From Henricia sp. BOLD:AAB3569 (lineage: Eukaryota > Echinodermata > Asteroidea > Spinulosida > Echinasteridae), in contig JBBELK010000001.1 in NCBI GenBank assembly GCA_037783545.1, positions 496,001 through 560,000 of the forward strand: 64,000 nt of DNA. The letters are read 5' to 3'. Position numbers and translations under genes: made by a program. Below are positions 34,723 to 45,983 of the stretch, one piece after another. The notes under the pieces are model-generated. The model worked only from the letters and a program-made list of their open reading frames with translations. It had not been told where the DNA came from and did no database searches. Within the stretch, counting starts at the first letter, position 1. Each line of letters begins with the position of its first letter.

Positions 34723-36180
34723 GTTTTCTGCCCATTGTTTAGAGGTCAGTGAGACGAAGTCGCAACTCGGGCCGTCTCCGAATTTTATAGCTAAATCTTA
34801 AAATTATATATGAGTAATCAAGCCGTCTACCAATGACAGACGTAGCCTTCTAATAGACCAGAAGCATATTGACGTCATAATGACGTTTGTTTACATAGGT
34901 ACAATGCTATATTGAACATCATAAGAAACCTACCAAGATTTTTTCTTTTCTTTTTGTATGCATCTGTGTTAAAACGAAAATAATTGATTCCTAAATGTTA
35001 ATTTTACCTTTTGGTAACCCGAAATTGAGCACGACATGCTTGAGTGCCTCTCTATTTGTGAACTGCCCAATTTGACCTTTCTGCTGAAAATAGAAGAAAA
35101 CAAATCTTTATACGTTTCTTTCGAATTTCAGTATATCTTAGGGTATCAGACGGCGTATGGCCACAAGAAAATACGCATGTAAACAAACGATGTTTTGGGT
35201 CTATTCAGATGCATGCAGCCACACTTTGCTGCAGGATCAGGAACAAATGGCAGATCTGAGATATCAACGCATTGGTTAGTAACGGGCCTATCGTCGGTAC
35301 GTTTTTAATATGATGATGCCAAATGTACGTCCACAAATATGTGTTCCTTTAGTTTATATGTTGCTCGATACTGTGGGTACCTAATGGTGGGAGGTCCGCT
35401 AAATGTTTAAACCTAATGGCCAACATGCTGGCGATATTGAAGGCCACTTCTGACGCATTCATTCGCTTGTCTTCGCTTTGTCCCGCAGTAATCTCACGCA
35501 TGTACCGCAGGAGCCAAACCATCCTCGGGTCACGTTGCGTGCTGTCTTGACAATAGGGAGGGAAAAAACTCCGCAACTACTGGCATACACGGCAGTTGAA
35601 TGTTAATCACACGGACGGTTCGCCGGAGAGGGGTTTGCTTTTTTTCCCCCTTACCTCCCAGCCATTTTAATTCGATGTGTTTCCATGGATATTCCGCACG
35701 AGTGGTGCTGAATATTGTGGCCGGCCTTCTGAGCTCATGCGTGCGCAATTCGGAGTTCCTATAGCGACTGCGTGAGCAAAAAGAGCCGGTCTGTGATGGC
35801 GAAACGGTGATATCAGAGACGTGTAAAACTAGCATGACAGAGGGCATGGGTTTAAATATGCTGCTAGTATAGAAATGCATGCACATCGATTGCGGTGCTA
35901 ATGCCCGAAGTGGACATATTGAGCTATGTTCGTCGTGGTTTTAGTATTTGGCTTGTCCAAAAATATGCAAGCCGTTGTAGCAACACGTGTGTATTTTTGT
36001 CTTCCTAACACACGTGACTGGGAACACCGCGCGTGACTGTCGGCCCGCATCATAATCGAGCATGAAAGTATATAGGAAACGCAGGTCGGAATTGTTTGGA
36101 TATAAATCAGCGGTTGTAAACCATCGTAGTTCATCCGCACCCTGGCTGTGAGTTCGTGATGGCTAGATGAAGGGGATATA
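34723..36180. other. sequence upstream of the membrane-protein gene
   Basis: No repeat family was recognised. Minus-strand frames of 75-118 codons at 35349-36197 overlap each other and lack protein-like composition. The promoter of the 36181 gene should lie at its right end: TATATA at 36069-36074, about 110 bases before the ATG, is the best TATA-like match. Confidence 0.4.
36069..36074 (+). promoter_or_regulatory. possible TATA box of the membrane-protein gene
   Basis: AGTATATAGGAA lies 107 bases before the ATG, with no intervening ATG in the same frame. It is position-based only. Confidence 0.25.
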
Positions 36181-37320
36181 ATGGATCTAAACACCACAGA
36201 TGAAGCAACGGTTCCGGGGACAATAGCGTCTACAATCGCTGGCCGTGATGGGACGGGGACGCCCCATCGACCTCTCGCTACGACCCCGCAAGGGGCTGCT
36301 TGCTCGGCGGACTGGGCCTACACCATGACCGTACTGGGAGCGGGGCTAGACATCCACGTCTACGGGTTTATCGTGGTGTATTCCTTCACTGCAATCGTCT
36401 CCCTAGCTCGCCTCTACAAACTCTACACATTCCGGGCCGGTCGCCTCATGAGTGGTTTCCAGTTCAAGACGAACATGCACATGGCCACTCTCATATTCAT
36501 CCTTCTACGTATTACAGGTTTGTTACTAGACCCCTACGGTTCTCGCTGCCGAGCCCATCCACTCATCGTGGGATTGCTGTGGTCTCTTGCCTTTCCCTGC
36601 CTTGCCGTGGCGCTTAGCCTTCTACTTTTAGTCATACTCGAGACCACTAAACTCTACCCCAATTGGCCTTGTATCATTCACCGCACTTGGACTCTCGCTA
36701 CGAGCACCATGCTTTATACCACCGTGCTTGTCCTCAAGGATGTATTGCAGCACCTCCCCGTTCCCACCGCCGCCACCATCTTCAACGTTCTTTCACTGGT
36801 TATCTTTGCAATCTGGGGTCTTATCATGATGCTGGGTTATTTCTACGTTGCCCGTAAAATCCGCAACAGTTTACGAACCAGCAATAGCCCGATAGAGAGC
36901 GGGGCGCTGCGGCACTTCTCCGTGCTGCTGCTCGCCTGTGGTTCTGTGGGCCTTGTCACCATCATGATGCAGATTTTCTCTGCGGTCACCGAGTACGGAT
37001 TCAAGACCCCTCCCGAAGCAGCGCTGGCCCGGATCAATCCGTGGGTCTGGTGGTGTTTGCAGTCGGCTATCCGAGCTCTAGAATCGGCCATGTCGTGTCT
37101 TCTCATCCTGGTTGCTAGTCGTATTGACAACAAGAGGCAAGTCCAAGTGGCACCGGGAACTGTCTGGGAGTGGCCGAGGATGCACGGCTGGAGCCTGGAA
37201 GCTGTGCCCGCTAGGCCCGGCCGGCCGGTCCCACTCACGCCAAAGCGTGACAACGATCCTGAAATTCAGGCCAAGCCGACCACCGCCGAAACCCCCACGG
37301 CTCAAACACAGAGACTCTGA
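36181..37320 (+). CDS. multi-pass membrane protein, resembles the PRRT3/PRRT4 membrane domain
   Basis: Intronless frame of 379 residues, ATG at 36181 and TGA at 37318-37320. A short N-terminal region with an N-glycosylation site (NTT, residue 4) precedes about seven hydrophobic segments, near residues 58-75, 100-117, 127-152, 168-186, 197-222, 247-268 and 288-312. Key stretches are DIHVYGFIVVYSF, RITGLLLDPYGSR, AFPCLAVALSLLLLVILE and ESAMSCLLILVASR. The order 'HVYG, LLLDPYGSR, FPCL, LE(T)TK' fits my recollection of the membrane domain of vertebrate PRRT3/PRRT4 proteins, which have a much longer Pro-rich extracellular part. It lacks the DRY and NPxxY motifs of rhodopsin-type GPCRs. The tail (338-379) is Pro/Thr-rich and presumably cytoplasmic. 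The gene is clearly GC-richer than its surroundings, as expected for real coding sequence. Its function is unknown. A retrocopy or a terminal exon of a larger gene are alternatives. Confidence 0.75.
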   Translation: MDLNTTDEATVPGTIASTIAGRDGTGTPHRPLATTPQGAACSADWAYTMTVLGAGLDIHVYGFIVVYSFTAIVSLARLYKLYTFRAGRLMSGFQFKTNMHMATLIFILLRITGLLLDPYGSRCRAHPLIVGLLWSLAFPCLAVALSLLLLVILETTKLYPNWPCIIHRTWTLATSTMLYTTVLVLKDVLQHLPVPTAATIFNVLSLVIFAIWGLIMMLGYFYVARKIRNSLRTSNSPIESGALRHFSVLLLACGSVGLVTIMMQIFSAVTEYGFKTPPEAALARINPWVWWCLQSAIRALESAMSCLLILVASRIDNKRQVQVAPGTVWEWPRMHGWSLEAVPARPGRPVPLTPKRDNDPEIQAKPTTAETPTAQTQRL

Positions 37321-37820
37321 TTCGCGCAAGTTATCAGAAAATACATCCACAAAAAAACTATCTTCACGAACCACGTGATAATGACTCTACTTCGCATCTC
37401 TTGCCCACTCAACAGACAAGATTGCTCTTCACGCTACCACATCAGTGCTACCAGCTGCCATCATTATTCTGTGCATAGAACATGTACTAATAGCAGCACG
37501 TACGCAGTTAATATACAAGCCCGTTTTGATAATTTATTTGCAATTTAATTTTGAGCATTGTCTTGCACCTTTTGCCAACTAAACTTGCGTATTTATACAA
37601 TTAGGCCAAATTAATATAGGGAGGTTTACGCAAACGTAAACGCCAAATGCTTTGAGCACTGTCTTGGTCGTTACTTTAAGGAAACCTTAGGACCATCCTA
37701 GTTGCAATAGTGCCCCTTTAACGCACTCCCCTACTCGTGCGTACCGAGGCCCTGTTGAAACCGACCCCATTACGCTGGGGAACAAGCGACAGAAATCCTG
37801 TCGCTTCTCTGGACCAATCA
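37321..37820. other. 3' flank of the membrane-protein gene
   Basis: No canonical AATAAA was seen in the first 400 bases. The 3' end could not be placed. Confidence 0.4.
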
Positions 37821-38060
37821 GGGGCCAATTTCATAAAGCTGTTCAGCCAAAAAAATAGCTTAAACCAAAATTTGTTTGCTTTATAGAAATGGGTTAATAG
37901 TCAAAAGTGTGTGTCAACTTGTGTTCTTAGCAAGAATAGCAGAACACCAGTCAATTGCAGTATGCATCACATCAGATATTGACTGCTAACCCATTTTTAT
38001 AAAGCAAACAAATTTTATTTTAAGCAAATGTTTCTGCTGAACAGCTTTATGAAATTGCCG
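37821..38060. mobile_element. foldback element with GGGGCCAATTTCATAAAGCTG ends (family F1)
   Basis: The left end GGGGCCAATTTCATAAAGCT and the right end CAGCTTTATGAAATTGCC are inverted, and the interior repeats are also symmetric (AAGCAAACAAATTTT against AAAATTTGTTTGCTT). Relatives lie at 28345-28590 and 40358-40588. Confidence 0.8.
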
Positions 38061-38399
38061 GCAGTGCATTGCAGGCATTCAAATGTAATGCACGCATATT
38101 GTAAACACCGTGCACCGTGGCTGCTATTTAAAGCATATACGGGGAATCCGTTCCATTCACGTTGGTCAGCATGCATCACTGATATTAATTTGAAAAACTG
38201 CGAAGTAAATTGGATCGTCGCCGGAGTGGGACAGTCATTAGGAACAGAACCCAATACAATTCTGGAAAGTATAGAAATCGTTTCTTTTCGGCATATCGCA
38301 TAATCATGATAACATGACCAAAAGGATGCATTCAATTTCATCAAAATGACTCGGGCGTGTGTTTGCTGAACGCAACCGCCTTACTTCACAGATTTGCGT

Positions 38400-38772
38400 G
38401 TATTTTCACAGACACGCCAAATTTCGAGCGTGCGATTGCGTTGCGATGGACACGTACACAAAATCGTGACCACATCGCCATCGGAACGCATCGCAAAACC
38501 CGTACACCTTGTAAAGCCCGGTTCATACTTCATGCGAACGCGAATGCGAATTTGACGTCACAACGATTGTTTCGCGCAGCGAATTCGCAAAAAGTTGAAC
38601 TAGTTTCAACTTGCGCGAATGTTCGCCGCGAAATGTTTGACGTCACATTGACGTGAGATTCGCGTTCGCGTTTGCTTTCGCGTGAAGTATGAACCGGGCT
38701 TTATGCGACTGCACAACATGCGCTATCGTGATCGGATCACGGACGAAACGCAAGGTGTACAGCTGGCTTTAT
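38400..38772. mobile_element. P1-family element, copy 2, split by another element
   Basis: In reverse orientation it matches 8957-9146: CGCAAAACCCGTACACCTTG before the insertion, then GCGACTGCACAACATGCGCT and CGCAAGGTGTACAGCTGGCT after it. The left end is diverged and approximate. Confidence 0.65.
38513..38702. mobile_element. short palindromic element nested in the P1 copy
   Basis: The ends AAAGCCCGGTTCATACTTCA and TGAAGTATGAACCGGGCTTT are perfect inverted repeats. The interior is rich in GCGAA/TTCGC, with symmetric TTGACGTCAC and TGACGTCACA blocks. Confidence 0.8.
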
Positions 38773-39689
38773 TTAGACCTCGTAAAGATATACAGTGTGC
38801 TCAAACCAATTCGCGTTCACGTTCGCGTTTTACGTGCATCTAAACCTCCCTATAACATTGGAAGTGTATACATGACAGCTTTATTTACATGTAGGCCTAT
38901 GCTTTCCTATATGGAACCTCATTGAATCTTGCGCAGCCGCTATCTTTGGCCAAAACGCTTTGTCCTCGCGTGTCGGCCACGATTTTTATATTGTTTCTGT
39001 TATCGCATCATTTCAACAAGAAACAAACATGGCCGCCAGTGCAATGGGTCTGCAGGAAAGTTTACACATGTAGTTAACAAAACGTGACGTCATTCAAATA
39101 TTTTGAAATGAAACGAGGAAAACTAATTACAAACTAGTGTGCAGAGTATAGACCAAACGAGCTTTTGCATATTTTAAAGCGTGTGTTGGGTGAAGGCACG
39201 GCGTTGTAAAAATCCACAGTTCCTCGGTAGTTATAACCTCGAAACTGTGGACGTAATTCGTAATTTTTATGTACGGTTGTGATAATCAAATTTTGTTCCG
39301 CCAGACAATTTTGTTTTGTATATGAACACATATATTTTTGTACACATGTAATTTTATCAATCAACGACCTGTGTTTGTGTTAAGCTCAAATATAGCACTG
39401 CCACACGTGATGCGTGCTTACATTTCTTGTTCGTCCAAAATACTTAAGTTTACAATTTCGTTCTGTAAATATCAACATTTTTAAAATATATATCAAAGCC
39501 ATGGTTGTACTTTCTGTGTGAAAGAAAACTAAGTAAAATGGGTTAATTTTACCTGTAAATTCAATGGAATATTTAATGTTGCCATGGTGGCAAATGTTTT
39601 GTTTACAAAATAATTATATTGCGACAAAATGTTCCTGAGTTTGTGGTGCATGTTATATTCACTAAATTGCTTTATAAATGTTTCACATT
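38773..39689. other. intergenic sequence, no gene seen
   Basis: Nothing supported. Only short frames. Confidence 0.35.
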
Positions 39690-40133
39690 AATGCATAGTT
39701 CCGACCTGTCAATCAAGCCGAACCCGCCGACCAATCACAACAGAGCTAGCAGACAGCGCCCACATACGTCAAAGTGCATTGCATCACAAACAATCACGCG
39801 ATTTTCTGCCCATACAGTTTGTATGTTGTATGCGCCAATGACCGGGTGAATTTTGGTTTAAATGTCGGGCGATTCGCTGTTCAAAGGTAGGAAAGCGCAT
39901 TTTATGAATATGTCATCCCTGCATTACTAGCCCTTCGCTCAGCGTGTGCTACGGTAACTGACGACCCTAAAACATAAATACCTTTGAGTTTTCTCCAATG
40001 AATCTGTGCTTTCCATGCCGAGTCCCGTTGCTTTGTACGTTGTGTCGCCATTTTTTGTGCGATGGCTTGTGAGCACATAGCAACAGTATCTAAGGGGCGG
40101 GGTTAACTGAGCAATCTCGGAACTATATGCATT
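39690..40133. mobile_element. AATGCATAG inverted-repeat element (family A1), copy 4
   Basis: It starts AATGCATAGTTCCGACCTGT and ends CTCGGAACTATATGCATT, with a 2-base AT expansion in the right end. The interior matches the other copies. Confidence 0.85.
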
Positions 40134-40357
40134 CAAATAACTGACCTTTTTTTTTCTTTTTAAAGGTTTTGCACAGAAAGCTGAAGAAAAAAAACCGAAT
40201 AAGCGCACAGTATATGTTTCACTGTTAATGACAACTTTAAAGGTAAATTTTGTCCAAGTTGGGCTATAATAAGCGCCATTCAAACTGAAATGATGCATTC
40301 AAAACTAAAATAGGATGATTTCCACAAGTATCCCTTTAATTGCGTATTAGGCTACCA

Positions 40358-40588
40358 GGGGCCAATTTCATAAAGCTGTTTAGCAGAAAAATTTGCTAAA
40401 ATTTGCTATATAAAATGGGTTTTCAGTCAAAATCTTATATTTTGTGTATTACAATTGACTAGTGTTCTGCTATTCTTGCTAAAAACACAAGTTGACATAC
40501 AATTTTGATAATTTACCCATTTTTATAGAGCAAACAAATTTTAGATTAAGCAAATTTTTCTGCTAAACAGCTTTATGAAATTGGCCCC
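40358..40588. mobile_element. foldback element with GGGGCCAATTTCATAAAGCTG ends (family F1)
   Basis: The left end GGGGCCAATTTCATAAAGCT and the right end AGCTTTATGAAATTGGCCCC are perfect inverted repeats. Confidence 0.85.
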
Positions 40589-41789
40589 AGGACGTAACAA
40601 GACACATTTCTTGTTTTAATTTATCTGGATTCTTGAATACGCAAATTTTCGTCAACAGTGACCACCTTAAAAATCAGGATAAAAACAATAATTAAGGCAT
40701 AAAACCTTTACGAATATCATGTCAATATCTTCTTTGTGCCCAATTACAACTTTAAATGAAGTGCGATTAGTGACAACTAGAATGATTAAAATCAATGTGC
40801 ACTTGAAACAGCCCTTTTATTACAGTGGATCGCCACGTTTTGTTGTTGTTGAGGATTATCTCAGACAAACGCACATTGCGTGGTATTTTGGTAACTTGTA
40901 TTTCGGTAACTGAGAATTGAATAAACCGACACCTTTTTTGCAATACAATATGTGCATGTCATATTTTAGGACTAAAACCGAATGCATTTTGAATTATTGT
41001 GATAAATTTGACAAGTATATACATGCATGTGTGATGCCCAAAATAAATATCTTTTAACGATGCACTTGTGTTCCGTCCATGCACAAGATTCAGAGTAGTC
41101 CTTTGTATAAACGCAATTTGTCTCTTTTTCCTTTTACTTTTTTCAATCAGAATTTTAAAAATAACTCGGGATGCCTTTTCTTTTTTTTCATCTCTCGCGG
41201 CGTCGAGTGATATAAAAATAGATTTTATTTTGACATTTTCACACTCAAATCTAGTCATTTTCTGCTTTCTTTGACCGGGAGCATATGCGCGCGCATCTGC
41301 CAAATACTCGGATCTATATCTTGATGTAAATTCAAACGCACTCTTTGCGGGGATTTCTGACGATTTAGTATAGGCCTATGTAGATGTATAATTCAAGGAG
41401 TGCGTGGATTTTTGCATTTCCGTTTCCGCCTGTTATGAAATAAAAAGCGAAATCAGCGAAGCTGATTAATACCGAAGAGGCTATTATGAACACTCCATGA
41501 CGTCTCAAAATAGCATCCCCGGGATAATAGTGGCATAACACTTAAATCTAAGACCGTTTATCGAATTCATATTATGAATACGTAATGCGGATATTCAGTC
41601 GTATAGTATAGGCGCTTTAGCAAAACGTGTCCGGTGATGTGGTTTAACGTTGAAACTATTTCGTGAAGTTCGCTTGGGATCGAATTTCAACTGTCTGTCC
41701 CAAGAAAACCTCACATTCAGTCCGAGATACGTCGTATTTTACATGTGTGGCGACTCGAAGATACTCAAAATGAATCTATGTTGCGATAC
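40589..41789. other. intergenic sequence, no gene seen
   Basis: Frames at 40959-41303 (minus) and 41068-41274 (plus) overlap on opposite strands in AT-rich DNA and are not convincing. Confidence 0.35.
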
Positions 41790-41794
41790 TTTAT

Positions 41795-42085
41795 TTAAAG
41801 GCGCAATGTATCATTTACAAGATAAAACATTTTACGATCCCAAGAAGAATGTTAGTAAACTAGGCCTATCCTGCAGAAATTTCAGCCACACAGCTGCATA
41901 AATGCTTTAAAAAAAATCTTTAAAATCTATGTATGGTTTAAATGACTGTGCATATTTGTCATTATTCATTTCTTGGAGAAATGCACAATTTTTGACATAA
42001 ATAAGTTTACTTGATGTTCGTAACCATCGCCTCAGATCATGAAGAAAATTTTTGGATAATTGCAAATCATGATACAATGGTCCAT
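41795..42085 (+). mobile_element. M1-family element, diverged copy
   Basis: It begins AAAGGCGCAATGTATCATTT and includes AAATTTCAGCCACACAGCTG and ATCTATGTATGGTTTAAATG. The right part ends near GATACAATGGTCCATTAAT. Confidence 0.5.
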
Positions 42086-42359
42086 TAATATGTTAATACT
42101 ACCCCGATGTGCAACTCGAGTAAACTAAAGCAAACTAATGCAGGTTTATTAAAAAACACTATACCAGAACCCCCTGAAAATGTTACAAAATTCTGTACAC
42201 AAATGTATGGAGATTCCACTGCAACTGCACGTGAGGTGATATCACAGCCTTGCTAAAACAGAAAAGAAACGGAGATTAACATTTTAAATACTTGGTAATT
42301 GATAAGTGTAAGTAATTTTTGCCCATCACGCGTCACGACGCGGTATGCACTATGTACTA

Positions 42360-42660
42360 AGCAGTGTTGTGTGGTACTCGAGTCCTGGGTCCTATTTCAT
42401 AAAGCCCACTTAGAAACATTCCTAAATAAACATTCTTAACTCATGTTTTTAAAGATAGGAAAAATTAGATTTAATTGTTTCTAAATGCACTTTTAACTTT
42501 TATGAAAAAGTTTTTAACTTTTATGAAAAAGGACCCAAGACTCGGACTCGAGTCCGACTCGAGTCACAATTTTCGTAACTCGGACTCGACTCGAGTCACG
42601 TGAAAAAATGACTCGGACTCGGACTCGAACATGGTGACTCGTGACTCACGAGTCACATAT
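42360..42660. repeat. CTCGAGTC/ACTCGGACTCG simple repeat interrupted by a foldback element
   Basis: TACTCGAGTCCTG on the left and ACTCGGACTCGAGTCC... on the right belong to one ACTCG-type repeat. At 42387-42537 it is split by an inverted-repeat element with ends GGGTCCTATTTCATAAAG and TTATGAAAAAGGACCC. Confidence 0.6.
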
Positions 42661-44075
42661 TTCAAAAAATATATTCGCATGGTTAATACAGGATTTTTTG
42701 GGGGAAAAACACAGTAAGACGCGTGAATATATGCACACTGCTGCACCAGGCTGAAAAAGGGCGCACGAGCACGTCATCATTCAAATTCTGCACGTAAGTT
42801 GCACCCTCTTTGTTCGTGTGTATTTCTGACAGGGTTGCTTTGAACCATTGGTGCTCACTCATTAATGAAGGTATGCCTACATGTATACCGGATTTCTTGG
42901 TGTCATAAGAAAGAGATCAATCTGTACGAAGATACAGTGAAGTAGTGATAGTTCATGGTTGCCGTTTTCCAAATTCCTCAGTAATTAGCATTTTAATCTG
43001 GGTTTCTTTACTTTTTCCAGGACACTCTGTGTTACCTAAACAGGTTTTCATTCCACTTCTAAAACCTGCATAGTTTCGTCTTCATCATCTTACGTTCATA
43101 ATAAAGTATAGTAAAGCTAATACCGTATACAAAATGTCGTAAAATTTATAACAATCGCCACAACCTATGAACAGATGCATACAAGGAGCATATATTATTT
43201 AAATGAACTAAAAACGTGCACTTCTATGTATAGTCCTTTGATACCCACAGACCTTCACCAACACAAATTACTCCTCTATTTTGTCCTTGACTTTCAAGCT
43301 TGCATGATCTTTACAAAGAAGGAATTAGTTTACTTTGGAGCCGTGTCTGTCATTTTTAATTATTACGGATCGCGACTTCGTAATTCATTTATTTCACGAG
43401 GGTGGAATTTTGAATTATCATCCATCTGTCCCTTGGGCAGTATCAAAGAAAATGGATGGTCGCAGGGACCCAAAATAAATTTTACTTAATCTTGAAACTA
43501 CAAGAAGTAAAATTTGTTGTAAGTATGGACAATGTTTTCATTGTTTTTTTTGGAACGTAGGTGAGGCACAACTAAGATGACTTATACACAGCCTATATTA
43601 CACATCTTCAATCACGCATGGAGATCATGTTTGTAATAGTGTTCTGATCATGTATAATCTAACTTGCCCAAATCTAAATAAATTAATTTTTTTAAATTAA
43701 TCTTTCCTGATTAGCGACAGAAAACGGGTTTATCATTAAGAAGGTCCTTTTATCTCTGTAAATTCTGCCGGACTGAAGTAATTTCAATATCTCTTCTGGA
43801 ACATACGACCCTGCTAACACCGCTAGCTGATTCAAAAACATGGAGGCAATTGCCTAAAAAATGGCATACTGCATGGATGCAGCCATGCTCAAATATCACA
43901 CAGCAATTGGGAATGCACTACATCTTTAATCTTCCCTTGCAGGGTTGTTGTCGAGTCCATCACAAGCCTTCACAAGCCTTCACAAGTCCACCACAATACC
44001 CTGGGTCTTAATTCAAGTCACAAGCTATTCAAATTTGGTCCATAGGGAAAACCCGAGCGAGTATACACCAACTGT
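42661..44075. other. intergenic sequence, no gene seen
   Basis: Contains a short direct repeat, CACAAGCCTTCACAAGCCTT, near 43962-43981. No exon support. Confidence 0.35.
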
Positions 44076-44161
44076 GCCCAATAGCTCAGCTGGTAGAGCG
44101 TCTGCCTATATAATAGTGCCTATGAGTCGGGGGGGTCTCGGGTTCGAATCCCGATAAGGCC
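44076..44161 (+). repeat. tRNA-like sequence (pseudo-tRNA or SINE head)
   Basis: It has a good D arm (AGCTCAGCTGGTAGAGC) and T arm (TCGGG-TTCGAAT-CCCGA), and the acceptor strands GCCCAAT and ATAAGGC pair at five of seven positions. The anticodon region is expanded and does not fold into a normal stem and loop, so it is probably not a functional tRNA. Confidence 0.5.
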
Positions 44162-44971
44162 CTTGGCCTTATTTCATTTGGTTGTTTCATTTCAATGGTG
44201 ATCAGGCACCATACTAGATGTTGTGTAAGCTATTCAAATAAACTCCAACAAAGGCATTCTTCTGTGCGTGTTTATATTTTGCTTCTTGTTACTGCATGGA
44301 CTTGTGACGGACTTGTTGCGGGACTTGTCACAGACTTGTGATTTTATCGGCTCTGGAGTTGTGATAGACTTGTGATGGACCCGACTACAAGTTCAACCCT
44401 GTTCTCTTGACTGTTACATCACCTGATGTTGTATCTTTAATTCACAAAAGGCAACATTACAGTATACCTCTGACAAGTCATCGCACTTCTGCGAACGGTT
44501 GATTGAGCCGACAGCTGGAGATTTGTGGTATATTTTTCCCCTCGTAAAAAGGTGAACGGTAAATGGAAACGGTTTTAATTGTCAACAGTACATCTTCAAA
44601 TTTCTCCCTCTCATTAAGAGCGACGAAACTCAATCCAGTAGACACCATATTATGTCGTGTTCCCCCGGATTGTGCTTTTGTCGACTATACAAGTAATTGT
44701 TTATTGGAGGTTTCTATTACCAAAGCACTGTGTAGCACCAATGTGAATTCACTACTTAGTATATACAGTGTCCATCAAAGCTGACAATCTCTGTAAAATG
44801 CCCATGAGTGACGTCATTTTTTTGTCTACATGTAGGGTTTCCTATCGAGCTACGAACCCTTGGGTTCTCATAGAAAAGCGCACATGTAGCAACATATTAC
44901 GTCATTAGAACGTTTTTATTATTTGCACGATCCATCTAAACATTGAGATGTGTGGCGCTTCAGGACGCAGG
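44162..44971. other. intergenic sequence, no gene seen
   Basis: A stretch at about 44299-44375 repeats 'GACTTGTGAYGGAC/GACTTGTTG' imperfectly. Otherwise nothing. Confidence 0.35.
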
Positions 44972-45156
44972 CTAGCCTTTAGTCAAGGCGTCCGTGGCGA
45001 GGTTTGTTTTGTGCACTGTTTTGCTAGTGCTTGAGGAAAGACTAACATTCATACTGCAGGGCGGACAGTCCGTGCGTGCTAGTCTTTCCTCAAGCGTTGG
45101 TAAAACTGACTGCGCGCGAATATATAACTCGCCACGGCAGCCTTGACTAAAGGCTA
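44972..45156. mobile_element. foldback element with a perfect 8-bp target duplication
   Basis: The ends CTAGCCTTTAGTCAAGGC and GCCTTGACTAAAGGCTA are inverted, and an inner pair GCTTGAGGAAAGACTA/TAGTCTTTCCTCAAGC extends the fold. GACGCAGG lies at 44964-44971 and again at 45157-45164. An 8-bp duplication fits hAT or P-type elements. Confidence 0.85.
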
Positions 45157-45815
45157 GACGCAGGCCGGCAAACCATAAACACAGGGCAAAGTCCCCTTCC
45201 CTCGTCCTAGGATCTTTTAAAGGGACATACCGGCTTTGTTGGGCTATTTTGGGCTCGAAATAGACCCATACATGATTCTTCATGAAAGTCATTCCGAAAT
45301 AGACTGAAGAGAACCCGAAAAGAAACCACAAAATTTGGCAGTTTTTGAGCATTTTTCAAAAAATCAAGGTCACGTGATGTATCCGAACGAGATTCTGGTG
45401 GAATAAATCACGTGGTCTTGGAGTTAGTTTTATTTCATAGCCGTAGAAACCAGTGCGAGTTGCTTTTGTCATTCGCGGTTGGTTTCTCTTCTTGAAACCA
45501 AGTCTAGTTGTCCTACGAACACTATAGGCCTATGTATTTTCCAATTTGTACACAAATCTGCCAACATATTTCATAAGAAGGGTTTCTGGGTGTTGATATG
45601 GACGAGAGAATCTCTCAGATTTTCGCCTCTTCGCTTCGCGGCGATAAATAATATGTACAAGAAATTTATAACACATTTTACTCCCAAAAGGATTTCGTCG
45701 GTTTGAAACGTTTACGCCGCCATTTTGGATCTCCTGCCGATCGTTTCTCGTACCCGGTACCCAGCGCAAACCTCGTCCCTGCCATACATGGGAACGATGG
45801 TTGACCCAGCGCATA

Positions 45816-45983
45816 GAGTTTGATATAGAAAACTAGAGTGTGCACTGGCTGTTCAAGTCACGTATGTGGACTGTGCCGATGTGGGCGGCGCCACGTGGTC
45901 AACACAGCTTTGCCAACCGTGCACCCATAGCGTTAAGCCAAAATGGCGGCGTCCATATCGGCACAGTTTTCTATATCTAACTC
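45816..45983. mobile_element. short inverted-repeat element
   Basis: GAGTTTGATATAGAAAACT on the left and AGTTTTCTATATCTAACTC on the right are imperfect inverted repeats. The interior is GC-richer. Single copy in the window. Confidence 0.6.

Noticed and set aside
35349-36197. Minus-strand frames upstream of the membrane-protein gene
   Set aside because: They overlap each other and have no recognised domain or consistent splice sites.
36843-37374. Minus-strand frames of 98 and 136 codons opposite the membrane-protein gene
   Set aside because: They are antisense shadows of a GC-rich coding region.
44076-44161. Functional tRNA gene
   Set aside because: The D and T arms are good, but the anticodon region is expanded and cannot form the normal arm.
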